NCBI GenBank assembly: GCA_051453625.1
Contig: JBOZIK010000001.1
Span: forward strand, 99,175,094-99,231,065
Source: Welwitschia mirabilis
Taxonomy: Eukaryota > Gnetophyta > Gnetopsida > Welwitschiales
DNA: 55,972 bases
Direction of reading: 5' to 3'
The notes under the pieces are model-generated. The model did no database searches. It was given only the letters and a program-made list of their open reading frames with translations, and was not told the DNA's origin. Of the stretch, positions 45,716-55,972 are shown piece by piece; the stretch's first letter is position 1, and each line of letters opens with the position of its first letter. The position numbers were made by a program, and so were the translations under genes.

Positions 45716-47510
45716 GACAGTCCCTAACAAAGTAAGAAAACAACTATAAATTACAAGCCAAATTAACTAACATAAATAATAACTAGGAAAACATGAATTA
45801 AGTTAAAATATCTTATCATAAAGTATCAAATATCTCTATTAAATTTGACATATTACCTTTTTGGAGATGTTCACTAGGATGGTCATCCTATGTACCTTTC
45901 AAATGACTTTGGGAATAACAATGTAGAAAATTAGATCAAAAATTAAGTTCTTATTAATCATGATCATCAAAAAAATTAGAGAACTTTTAATTTGTATTAG
46001 ATATTGGATCCTTACTTAAAGTATTTATCATGTCATAAGATAAAAATTAAATATCATACATAAAATTCATCATAAAATATAACCATGATAACTCATAAAA
46101 TGATGATGTGTATGTATATTAAAAAAATGTGATAACTCAAAATGATGTGTACAAATTAATCTATGAGCTTTAAGTACAATCTACAAGGGCTACGTACATT
46201 AAAAATAATCATAACATTACTCACCTTATTCATAATCTCTTAAATCTCCTGGACCAACCTATAATAAATATTGTAACTACTTTATTATCTAGTATGTGGC
46301 ATGCTAAATAATACTCATAATACATATCACACAAATAATATGAAATCATAACCAAATTATCACATCACATATATGTACCGCAAAAGACCAAAATAACTCC
46401 CATAATTAAAATTTTTTCTTAAAAATATGTCTTTTCCTCCCATATGTAAATCAATATATCCTATATTGTGATAAGGTAAGAAGAAGCTACTATCATTCAT
46501 TTGTCTTCTGGAAAATAGACATAGGACGATGAGTGGAAAAGAATCAAATGTTATCTAAAGAGTCATCTAGATAACCAAGAGGATCATCATCCTTTAAACA
46601 AGATTGACAAAAATAAAAGTTAAAGAAAAGTAAGGTAGTCGATGACAATAACAGTGAGACCTCTGAAAGTCATCATGAAGTTCAATAGATAGGTAAAACA
46701 TAAGAATCATCCTCAAAATGATCATGATAAAGGATTCAAAAGTAGAAATAACTCAAGGGAAGAAAAAGAGCATTAAGTTAGGATACTGATAATGCACTTA
46801 TTATCAAGAAGTAATGGTAAGAAAAATCCTCAAATGTGACCAAACTCAAAATCATTCAAGATTAGCAAGTAGTTGTGATAAATATCAAAAAGATGCTATA
46901 GGAATATATGAAAAAAACATCATCATGGGCCAAAGGAACATTACCTATCAAAGTGGTAAAATCAAGTTAACTCTTATAGAAAAACTCATGAGTAAAATAA
47001 ACAACAAGAGAACTACTAAATGGTGAGGTCCTAAGTATTGTAATGAAAAAGTAAGGAAATGACGTTCAAATACCAAGAAAAATAACTAGAGAAAATAAAA
47101 AGTACAAATAAATAACTAGGAACATGAATACAGTTTTTTACCTATCCGAAATTCTAACCTATTGAGGTCCCTTAGTAGAAATCATAAAATTTCTTGATTA
47201 ATAATGTATGATATGACATAAAGACTTCTTAAAGTACTACTTGAATAGGTAGTGATTATGACAATATCAACTAGATATAATGTTCTCAATTAATAAATGA
47301 TAAGATCAAAAGATGTTTAAAGATGGACTCACCTATTTACACCTTAAAACATGGAAGAATCCTAAAAAGTAAAATGATTATAAGGGAGTACTATATGCAC
47401 AATGAGTCTAGAAAATAAGTAATGCCTCTAAGGACTCCAAGAATGTCATCAATCTCATAGGCTCTAAGTGATAATTATTACCCTGATGAAGGGAATGCAA
47501 CCACTATTAA
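45716..47510. other. AT-rich unassigned sequence between the two Sirevirus-like elements
   Basis: No domain found. A 70-codon plus-strand frame at 46814-47026 has no match. Confidence 0.4.
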
Positions 47511-47610
47511 NNNNNNNNNNNNNNNNNNNNNNNNNNNNNNNNNNNNNNNNNNNNNNNNNNNNNNNNNNNNNNNNNNNNNNNNNNNNNNNNNNNNNNNNNN
47601 NNNNNNNNNN
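47511..47610. other. Assembly gap (100 N)
   Basis: Placeholder-length gap that falls inside the 5' LTR of the second Sirevirus-like element. Sequence just left of it does not look like the LTR, so more than a kilobase could be missing. Confidence 0.95.
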
Positions 47611-47739
47611 AATTTTTTTATTATAAGTTTATTTGAATATTTTAAGAAACTATTCACCCCACTCCCTAGGGTTCTCGATCCCCACAATTGATATTAGAGC
47701 TAAGTTTAGTTCATTTTTAGGTTTTAATTAATCTAAACT

Positions 47740-48640
47740 CTAGAACCCAAAAATAAGTAATCCCCTTATTGATTTTTCAATTGTGTCATTCTTAGATACT
47801 TGTACTCTTATTGGTATATTTTGGATAGTATGTGGATATATTTTTAAGTAGATTTCAAACTATGGATATGCAAAGGAGTCATGAAAAGTGACAATAGATC
47901 AAGTCAAGAATCTAATGAAGACAGAAAACTATCTTCATGACAATTGTATCTCCTCTATAGAACTTGCCTAGTACATTAGAGTATGATGATTTAGATGTGA
48001 TTAATGAAGAATAGGATGAGATAGAAAATACATATTAAGAACTATACTTAGAATGTAAAAAGTTGGCTAAAAGAATAAATGATCTAAACAAGATTGTAAA
48101 GTTTCTTACCAAAGAAAAGAAGAAAATGAAATCAAAATACAAGAAGATCAAATCTAAAAACTTTAATCTCATTTTACAGGTAGAAGACTTATCTCATTTT
48201 GTTAATAAATTTTCTAATGGTTCTTCCAAATTAAAATAGTTGCTTCAAGTTTAGAAATCTACTAATAATAAGTTAGGTATTGGACTCATACTCTAAAACC
48301 TACAAAGGCAGTAAAATTAGGTAACACGGTAAAGTATGTTCATTTCAAAAGTTACTTATTATTTTTATGGAAAGATAGCACATTCAAAACTTTTTTGCAA
48401 TGCTAGAAAGTTAATGTTATTTTTAAACTTAGTTAGTACTTTTCCTTTTAAATTTATTCCAAAAGGAGGTATACCACGTAAGTCTAAAAAGACTAAGTGG
48501 GTGAAAGCTAATAATTTTAAAAATCTCTTAATTCAGACAGCTTTCAAGGTCTTAAATAGTATTAGCTAGTATTTAGATAGTATATGCTTAAGGCATATCT
48601 TGGGAAAAAAATGTCGATTCAAGTAATTAAGCAACTTTGA
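47740..48640 (+). pseudogene. gag and protease remnant of Sirevirus-like element 2
   Basis: The gag shares with element 1 the coiled coil (CKKLAKRINDLNKIVKF near 48055-48105). The zinc knuckle at 48357-48398 reads YYFYGKIAHSKLFC: the first two Cys are Tyr while His and the last Cys remain, the reverse of the loss in element 1. The frame is open from 48336 to 48569. Protease follows as YLDSICLRHI, in which Asp-Ser-Gly has become Asp-Ser-Ile. Confidence 0.75.
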
Positions 48641-49059
48641 TGGAGGATAGATGACTCTTAATAATAAAGGAAGAGAAAAAATAGAAGGTATAAAAGGCAT
48701 TGGTGGAAGTAACCTTCTTAGAATTAATGAAGTTTTGTATGTAAATGGTTTAAATCCTAATTTATTAAGTATTAGCCAAATATGTTAGTCAAACAATGTT
48801 ATCCTTAAAGCAAATAGAATAGACATCATTTATAGCATAGATCAATCATTTTTCCTGTGTTACTTTTCTAATGTTCCTCAAGAAGAGTTTGGCATAAATG
48901 ATTAGGTCATGTTAATTATGATAAATTGAAAATAATTATTCATAAAAACATTGTCAAAGGTATCCTTAAGCTAAATGTAGAAAAATAAGGTTTACATGAT
49001 GTGTGTCAAAAGGGAAAACAAATAAGAACTTAACATAAAATCAAAAACCAAGCTTCCAC

Positions 49060-49990
49060 AACTATGCCATTAGAGATTATTCATATAGACTTGGTAGGCC
49101 TCACTTAAAATCAAAGTCTAGATGGTAAATGTTATTTTTTTACTATGATTAATAACTTATCTAGATATACTTGGGTAGCTTTCCTATCAAACAAATGTGA
49201 AGCATACAAATATTGGGTTGAGATATGCAAAATGATTCAAAATGAGAAAGGGTATACGATAAAGGAAATAAGGAGTGATTATGGTAGTGAATTTAAGAAC
49301 CATTTTTTTAAGAAATATTACATTGATAATGGAATTGATCATCAGTTTTTAGCCCCAAAGACGCCACAACAAAATGGTATAGCTGAAGGAAAGAACAAAG
49401 TCCTCCAAAAAATGACATGAATTCTACTAAATAATAAGGAGGTTTCTAAAATTGTTTTGGGATGATTCTATTAGCATAGCATGCTATATTATTAATAGCA
49501 TTTATCTTAGACCACGTATAGATGAAATTCCATATGAGTTATGCAAATAAAAATAACTTAACATTTCATATTTCAAAGTCTTTAAAGTAAATTATATGTG
49601 CTGAAATATAGAGAACATTTAAGCAAATTTGACTCTAAAGTTAATGAAGTTATTTTTCTAGGATACTCAAGTATAATTTGAGCATATCGATTTTTTAACA
49701 AGAAAAGTTTAACGATAGAAGAGTTACTTAATGTGCAAATTGATGAGATTAATAGAAGGCCAAATTATTCAGATGAAGAGGAAGCCATATCTACAAGTAT
49801 TCCCATAACTAATAAAGTGACTACTAAAAATAATAAAGCTCCTACAAAAGAAGGCACACTGAAAAGATCAAAGAGTTAATAGATCACCCATTAAAATCTA
49901 TTATTGAAGAAGTTAATTTAAAAATAAAGAAAATAAGTTCTATGAAAAATTTATGTGCTCACATTTGCTATGTTTTAAAAATAGAGCCCA
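49060..49990 (+). pseudogene. Integrase remnant of Sirevirus-like element 2
   Basis: IHIDLVGLT holds the first catalytic Asp (49088-49090). An open frame at 49145-49420 holds the second in EIRSDYGSEF (Asp at 49277-49279) and Glu in GIAEGKNK (49385-49387). All three acidic residues are present, but the reading frame is broken before 49145 and stops at 49418, so the protein is not made whole. The C-terminal part after 49540 is eroded. Confidence 0.82.
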
Positions 49991-50019
49991 AGAAATTTCA
50001 AGAAGCTAAAATTCATGAG

Positions 50020-51400
50020 GAATGAATAATGGCAGATAAGATAAACTATAATAGTTTAAGAGAAATGATGTTTGGAGACTCATAGAAAGACCAAAAGATA
50101 AAAATATCATTGGACAAAGTGGATTTTTAAAAAGAAGGCTACAACCAGATGGAAGGCATTAATGTAGATGATACATTTGCTTCTGTTATAAGGCTAGATA
50201 GCATTAGAATGTTTTTATCTTTTGTAGCTTTTTAAAATTTCAAAGTATATCAAATAGATGTAAAGAGTGCCTTTTTAAATAGTACTTTAAATGAAGAAGT
50301 TTATGTAGAGCAACCATAAGGTTTTATTAATCCTCATAAAGAAAGTCTTGTACAGATTAAAATAAGCTTTAAGATCTTGGTATGAGAAACTAGTCACTTT
50401 TTTAAATTATAATGGATATATTCATGGAACAGTAGATAAAACCTTATTTTTGAAGAACTTGAAAAAGGATTTCATTATTATAAAAATCTATGTAGATGAT
50501 ATCATATTTGGTTTCTCAAATGAAAGGTTGTTAAAAGAATTTGCAATTATTATGACAACTCATTTTGAAATGAGGATGCTTGGTGAAGTAAAAATGTTTC
50601 TTGGATTACAAATTAAGAAATCAAAATATGGAACATTTATTTCTCAATCTAAATATGTAAGAGATTTAATCAAGCATTTTGGATTAGTAAATGTAAATAT
50701 AGCTGACATTCTTATGTCAACATCTTCTAAAGTGAGTTTAAAGGATAATGGTAAATCAGTAGATTAAAAATTTTATAGTAGCATGATTGGGAGTTTATTA
50801 TATTTGACTATAAGTAGACTAGATATTATGTTTACTATTGGAGTATGCACAAAGTTTCAATCCCAACCAAAAGAATTACATCTTCAAGTAGTAAAAAGAA
50901 TAATTAGGTATGTAAAAGGCACATGTAATTATGGCTTATGATATCCTACAGAGATATCCTTCAAGCTTATATGTTTTAGTGATGTGGTTTAGACTAGTTG
51001 TAAAGATAATAGAAAGATCACAAGTGGAAATTGTTTTCTATTATGTTCATGCTTAATAGGATGGGAAAGTAAGAAATAAAACTCCATCTCTCTTTTAACT
51101 GCTTAAGTAGAATATATTATAGTAGGTAGTTGTTGTACTCATTTTTTGTAGATGAAAGAAATGCTAAAGGATTTCAGTGTTAATTTTGAACAAATTCCTA
51201 TCTTTTGTAACAATACGAGTATTATAAACATATCTAAAAATCCTATTCAGCACTCAAGAACCAAACATATTGAGATAAGGCATTATTTTCTAAGAGATCA
51301 AGTAGAAAAAGGATACATTTCTATAAACTTTATGAGTATAGATTAACAGATGGTAGATATTTTTACTAAATCCTTGAATTTTAATACTTTTCTTTATCTT
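50020..51400 (+). pseudogene. Reverse transcriptase and RNase H remnant of Sirevirus-like element 2
   Basis: Recognisable blocks: DSIRMFLSFVAF, VYQIDVKSAFLNSTLNEEVYVEQP near 50245-50320 and, in the open frame 50450-50767, IIKIYVDDIIFGFSNERLL with YVDD at 50489-50500. Later come LDIMFTIGVCTKFQS and an RNase H part with the open frame 51152-51346 (FCNNTSIINISKNPIQHSRTKHIEIRHYF). Multiple stops and shifts elsewhere. Confidence 0.84.
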
Positions 51401-52137
51401 AAAAACAAATAGGAGTTTATCTCACCATCCTTTGGCTGATTACAAGATGGTTATTGGAATCCATATTTTAGTTGATTATATGTGGTTAGTTGACCAAAAT
51501 ACAAGCCTGTTTGCTTGGATCCTCTTAGTTCTGTAGGCTACTTTAGAATAATTTCGTAGCATAGAACACAAGGTAGTCACAAAATATAAATTGTATTATC
51601 TGTTTTACTCTTTTCTATATGTTTTTATGTGTTCTCTATTTTTACTTAAGTGTTTTTTTCTTTCTTCTCTTCTTTGTCATTAATATCAAAAGGGAGAGAA
51701 TTAGTTGTGTTAATTAATATGATTTCGATTGTAGTTTACTTTTAATAAGCACTTTTTACTTTGTTCTGTTAGTTTTATTTGTGTCTCATATGAACTTTAA
51801 TTTGTGTCTCATATGAAATTAAATTTTTGATATACTAATCTTTTAGATCAAAATGTTATTTCTTCTATATATGTGTAAGTGTATTTTTTTGATAATAACT
51901 AAAATGTTCAAGATATTGCTAAAAATTATTTTCTATAAAACATTTTAACTCTCTAAATGTGCATCTTAAATTGTTTTATTTTAGCACAAAATAATACTTA
52001 TCAAAATTTCTTCATTTGGTTTCAAAAGACTTAATATTTTTGCAAAACTAAATAGGCATTTCGTGAGGGGAAGTTTTCTCAAAATTATTATATTATACAA
52101 TTAATGAATGTTTTCCATCAATGTTAAAGAGGGATAT

Positions 52138-52682
52138 TGCTAGATTATGTTTTACCAGTTGATGTCAAACTAATGTTTTTTATGCAGAAAATTTTATATA
52201 TATCATATAGAAAACATTAACCACTTATAGGTCAGATGCTGAAGCTAAGAATATCACATTCTAATCATTGAAAACTTATCAAGTTCACTTACCCTTTTGA
52301 GGGATCGACTGGACTTTCAAGGGGTTGATCACACCTAGAGAATCCTCTCATATTTGAACTGAATTCAAAGGAATTAATTGGATCTATGAAAGGTCGACTA
52401 GATCTATGAACCTGAGAACTAGTATCCCTGAACTGATTGTCAACGGATTGACCAAAGCTATGAGGGGTTGATTAGATCTATGAACTTGAGAATAGTACTC
52501 CTAAATAGATTGTCAAGGGATTGGCTAGATCTTTTAGCAATCAACTAGACCTGAGCACTGTGCACATGATATTCCTAAGCCAATCATCAAGGGTCTACTG
52601 TATACCTGAGGGGAAACCAGACTTGATGCAGAAAATTGAAATGAATCTTTATGAGAACAAGTAGGTGATCAGACAAATATGC
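52138..52682 (+). repeat. 3' LTR of Sirevirus-like element 2, truncated
   Basis: Starts TGCTAGATTATG right after aaagagggatat, keeping the canonical TG that the other two copies lost. It matches the LTR of element 1 through the GTCGAC array to ...aaatatgc at 52682 and then stops matching abruptly. Confidence 0.85.
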
Positions 52683-53707
52683 TGTAATACCCTAACTTCA
52701 ATTACCCTAATTAGCCATATTTTTCTAACTAACATATACAACAGAACCTAAGATTAAACATAATGCTATTTAAACTCTATTAACACATTATATGATTTTA
52801 AATAATTAGAAAACATAATGATTACTTAACTATAGAACCTTTTGATTTGCATACAATAATGATGTCAAAATTATGTTCTATATTTATTTCTAACTTTGTT
52901 TTCACTACAAAAAAATATCTTGTATAAAGTTAATGGGATGTTAACTTGTTTTATCATATATAATAGATAAGTTTTAGGATAGTGCCTAACTAATATAATA
53001 GGAGGTTTCATCTTCTATTAATGGCATTCAAACTCGATATTTAACCACCCTCCAAATGTAAGTTGGTTCTACTTCAGGTTCTAAAATATACAAATATGGC
53101 TAACTCAACTCCATAGGCTTAAACTTCATCACAATATACCCTCAATATAGGTGACAAGTAGTACATGATGTGGATGCATGCTTACAAGTAACCCCTGCTT
53201 TCTTAAAGCATCGCAAGGAGGTGTAACATGATTCTTTGATACCAAGGACTTAAGATATTAAGTTGGAATAAGTCAATGCATGAGTAGGGTAGGATAGTAG
53301 TGATCAAATCCACTTCCAAAAGGGTTTGGAAATAAAAGTATAATGAAACTCACCTTGGTGATGAAATCCAAGTATGGGGATGAATAATTATTGAGATTAT
53401 CTTAGTTTAGTTGAATAAATACACTATACAAATGCAAGCATATAATATGTAAATATTTAGTGGATTGTTTACCTAATAAAAATAATTCTAATAATCATTA
53501 GATTCATTTTAAATAAATAATCATACAAAAGAAAGATATGATGTATAAGCATCTTTTTGTTTTTTACATAAAATAAAATCATACATTTTTCAAATTTTAG
53601 TAATAAAAATAAATTAAAGGAAACATCTCTTTATTTTCCTACATTATAGTAATTCTTTCAAATAAGACACATTTATATATCCAAGTTCTATAGTAAAAAC
53701 ATGCTTC
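52683..53707 (+). mobile_element. TG-starting repeat inserted in the Sirevirus-like LTR
   Basis: Begins TGTAATACCCTAACTTCAAT exactly where LTR homology stops. A TGTAATACCC start is common for plant LTRs, so this may be the left end of another LTR element that runs past the window. No coding domain is seen up to 53707. Confidence 0.5.
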
Positions 53708-54671
53708 ATTTATGAAAATAAGCCAACTTGAAAATCCCTTTTATCATTGCTAAGTGTGTACATAAAAATAGAGCTAGCTAAAATATATACATATCTTATT
53801 AAAAAAATATTAATAAACCTAATTAATTAGGCAATGCATCTCTAGAATTATTAACTAAACATCCCCAATGTTTATGCATGAAAGGTAAGAATAAGAGCCT
53901 AAACTTTAATAAAAAGTATATAAAATGGGTATAAAATAAAAATAACTTAACTAAAAACCATAAATAATATTTAAAATAATTTTATACTTCCATTAGATAA
54001 TTTTCTATAATTATTAAAGTTAATTACATATTTTCTTACCTTTTAGAAGATATTAAAACTAAAAATTTATAATTAATTATTTAGAAATGTAAAAATAAAA
54101 TATACTTGATTTCCATAAACTAGAATTATTATAATATTTTTAAAAACTAATTTTAGTAAGTTTAAATTAACTTAGATGTATTTTGCAGGTTTAAACTTTT
54201 AACTATAAAAACTACCTAAGTTGCAAAATTACTAAACTAATACCCTTTACTAAAATGGTTATAACGTTTAATATACTTGGAGTTTTTTAATGAGTAAATA
54301 CTTTTTGGAAGAATTATTTAATTATCTACAACATAGAATACTCCAATTATACCCAAAACTCTGTGTAATTTATGAAAACTAAAACTTTTGACTTATTATT
54401 TTCTGCTTATAAATTCTAAGATATTTTTATAAAATAAATTTTAAAAATTATTTTAGCCTTAGAAAAATTATTATTTTAAGAATCTTAACATTTAACATAA
54501 GTTACGACCTACTTGAAAATTTTCATTAAATTTTACTTAGTATTAAATAAGTTTTAACTTTCTTAAGTTGCTTAACTTAAAAAGAATAAATGGTAAACTT
54601 TAAGTAACTAAGCATAAGAGAAATTATACTAGTTTACAAAAATACAATTAATTAATGACTATGAATTTTTA
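53708..54671 (+). repeat. AT-rich repeat, copy 1
   Basis: Shares long segments in the same order with 55016-55972, for example ctctagaattatta, atgtttatgcatgaaagg, ctaaaaatttataattaatt and ttaattaatgactatgaatt. The offset is about 1303-1308 bases. No protein domain. Confidence 0.85.
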
Positions 54672-54915
54672 TTATAAATAAACAAAAATATTTATAAATA
54701 CTATAAAATTATAATAAATAATACATAAATACCATAAGTCTTAGGATTTTTTTGAGGAGGAGCGCCTAGCCTAAATAGATTCTTGAGGATTAGACTCATT
54801 CACCCTAATAAGAGTCTAGTGCAAATCTAATGTAAAATGCATTTAAATAATAACACAATGTAATAAAAAATGGTTATCCAAAATTATAGTGAACCCCATG
54901 GTCACTAGGCTAAAA
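54672..54915. other. Spacer between the two AT-rich repeat copies
   Basis: AT-rich, with one less AT-rich patch near 54754-54820 (gaggaggagcgcctagcc). No gene seen. Confidence 0.4.
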
Positions 54916-55015
54916 NNNNNNNNNNNNNNNNNNNNNNNNNNNNNNNNNNNNNNNNNNNNNNNNNNNNNNNNNNNNNNNNNNNNNNNNNNNNNNNNNNNNN
55001 NNNNNNNNNNNNNNN
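54916..55015. other. Assembly gap (100 N)
   Basis: Placeholder-length gap at the left edge of the second repeat copy, so the start of that copy is hidden. Confidence 0.95.
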
Positions 55016-55972
55016 ATTTATAAAAATAAGTTAACTTGAAAATATCTTTTATTATTTCTATGTGTCTACATAAAAATAGAGTTAGATAGAATATATGCAT
55101 ATATTATTAAAAAAATTAATAAATCTAATTAATTAGATAATACATCTCTAGAATTATTAAGTAGACATCCTTAATGTTTATGCATGAAAGGAGAGAATAA
55201 GAGCCTAAATTTCAATAAAAAGTATATAAAAAGGGTAGAAAAATAAACATAACTTAACTAGAAATGATAAATAATATTTAAAATAATTTGGTATTTCCAT
55301 TATATAATTTCTATAATTGTTAAAATTAATTACAAATTTTCTTACATTTTAGAAGACATTAAAACTAAAAATTTATAATTAATTATTTAAAAATGTAAAA
55401 ATAAAATATACTTGATTTACTTAAACTAGAATCATTATATGATTTTAAAATATAATTTTAATAATTTTAAAATAACCTAGATATATTATATTAGCTTAAA
55501 ATTTTAATATAAGGCTTCCTAAGCTTTAGAATTACCAAATTAATACCCTTTACTAAAATGACTATGACTTTTAATATACTTAAATTTTTTCAATGACTAA
55601 ATACTTTTTGGAAATCTTATTTAATTCTCTACAACATGGACTATCCATTTTTACTAGAACTCTTTGTACATTTTGAAAACTGAAACATTTTACTTACTAT
55701 TTTCTGGGTATAAATTCTAAGATATTTTTATAACCTAAAATTTAAAAATTATTTTATCCCTAGAAAAATTACTGTTTTAAAAATTTTAACTTCCTAACAT
55801 AATTCTAGATCTACACAAAACATTTCATAAAATTTTACTTAGCATTAAATTATTTATAGCTTTATTAATTTACTTGACTTAAAAAGACTAAACGATAAAC
55901 TTTAACTAAACTAAGCACAAGAGAAATCATACTAGTTTACAGAAATAAAATTAATTAATGACTATGAATTTG
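55016..55972 (+). repeat. AT-rich repeat, copy 2 (runs to the window end)
   Basis: Diverged direct copy of 53708-54671. It could be the second LTR of one element or the next unit of a long-period tandem array; the window ends before this can be settled. Confidence 0.82.

Larger units (their letters stand above)
47611..52682 (+). mobile_element. Sirevirus-like Ty1/copia element 2, degenerate
   Basis: Closely related to element 1 along its whole length and in the same orientation. Visible parts: last 76 bp of the 5' LTR (47611-47686), primer-binding site (47689-47700, tgatattagagc), gag, protease, integrase, reverse transcriptase, RNase H, a polypurine tract (near 52125-52134) and the first 545 bp of the 3' LTR (52138-52682). 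The 3' LTR is interrupted by a TG-starting repeat at 52683. Confidence 0.87.

Noticed and set aside
1-55972. tRNA, rRNA and other structured RNA genes
   Set aside because: None was noticed by eye; tRNA-like matches were only primer-binding sites of retrotransposons. A tRNAscan-SE and Rfam search would be decisive.

Overview
The window looks like a piece of a large, AT-rich plant nuclear genome. It has one recognisable host gene, a class I homeodomain-leucine zipper (HD-Zip I) transcription factor with a plant-type GT-AG intron. The rest is mostly old, stop-ridden retrotransposons of plant families (Ty1/copia including a Sirevirus-like pair, a Ty3/gypsy-like element, L1-type LINEs), often nested, plus AT-rich sequence and eight runs of N. 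The very old, slowly eroded elements would suit a gymnosperm or another large-genome seed plant. That is inference; nothing here fixes the species.

Layout. 1-4777: a decayed copia element (possible LTR with TATA box, primer-binding site, gag, protease and integrase pieces) cut off inside integrase. 4778-7650: AT-rich, ending in a 100-bp-period tandem repeat around a gap. 8040-10700, minus strand: a degenerate LINE with endonuclease and reverse transcriptase. 11229-13990: a GC-richer island holding the HD-Zip I gene (exons 12361-12708 and 13106-13684, 308 residues), with a leader that has several upstream ORFs. 14000-17400: unassigned, with a near-perfect 73-bp tandem duplication and a repeat-flanked gap. 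17400-19386 and about 27600-28620: two parts of what looks like one plus-strand LINE (endonuclease, then reverse transcriptase), split by an insertion of about 8.2 kb. The insertion is a gag-only gypsy-like element, which itself holds an antisense copia fragment. 29100-32997: unassigned except for a gypsy integrase tail. 33003-35861: a small gag-only copia element with a perfect 5-bp target-site duplication and an unexplained GC-rich leader of about 1.1 kb. 37534-44901 and 47611-52682: two related Sirevirus-like copia elements in the same orientation, with long LTRs carrying a GTCGAC-rich tandem array. The second element's 3' LTR is cut by a further TG-starting repeat at 52683. 53708-55972: AT-rich sequence present twice, offset by about 1.3 kb.

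Only the HD-Zip gene appears able to make a protein. I found no clear new multi-gene system. The observations most worth following are the two covarying hairpins in the gypsy LTR leader, the tandem array of primer-binding-site-like motifs at 27340-27556, the GC-rich leader in the 33-kb copia element, and the upstream ORFs of the HD-Zip gene. All coordinates of degenerate elements are read by eye and approximate unless a sharp junction is described.
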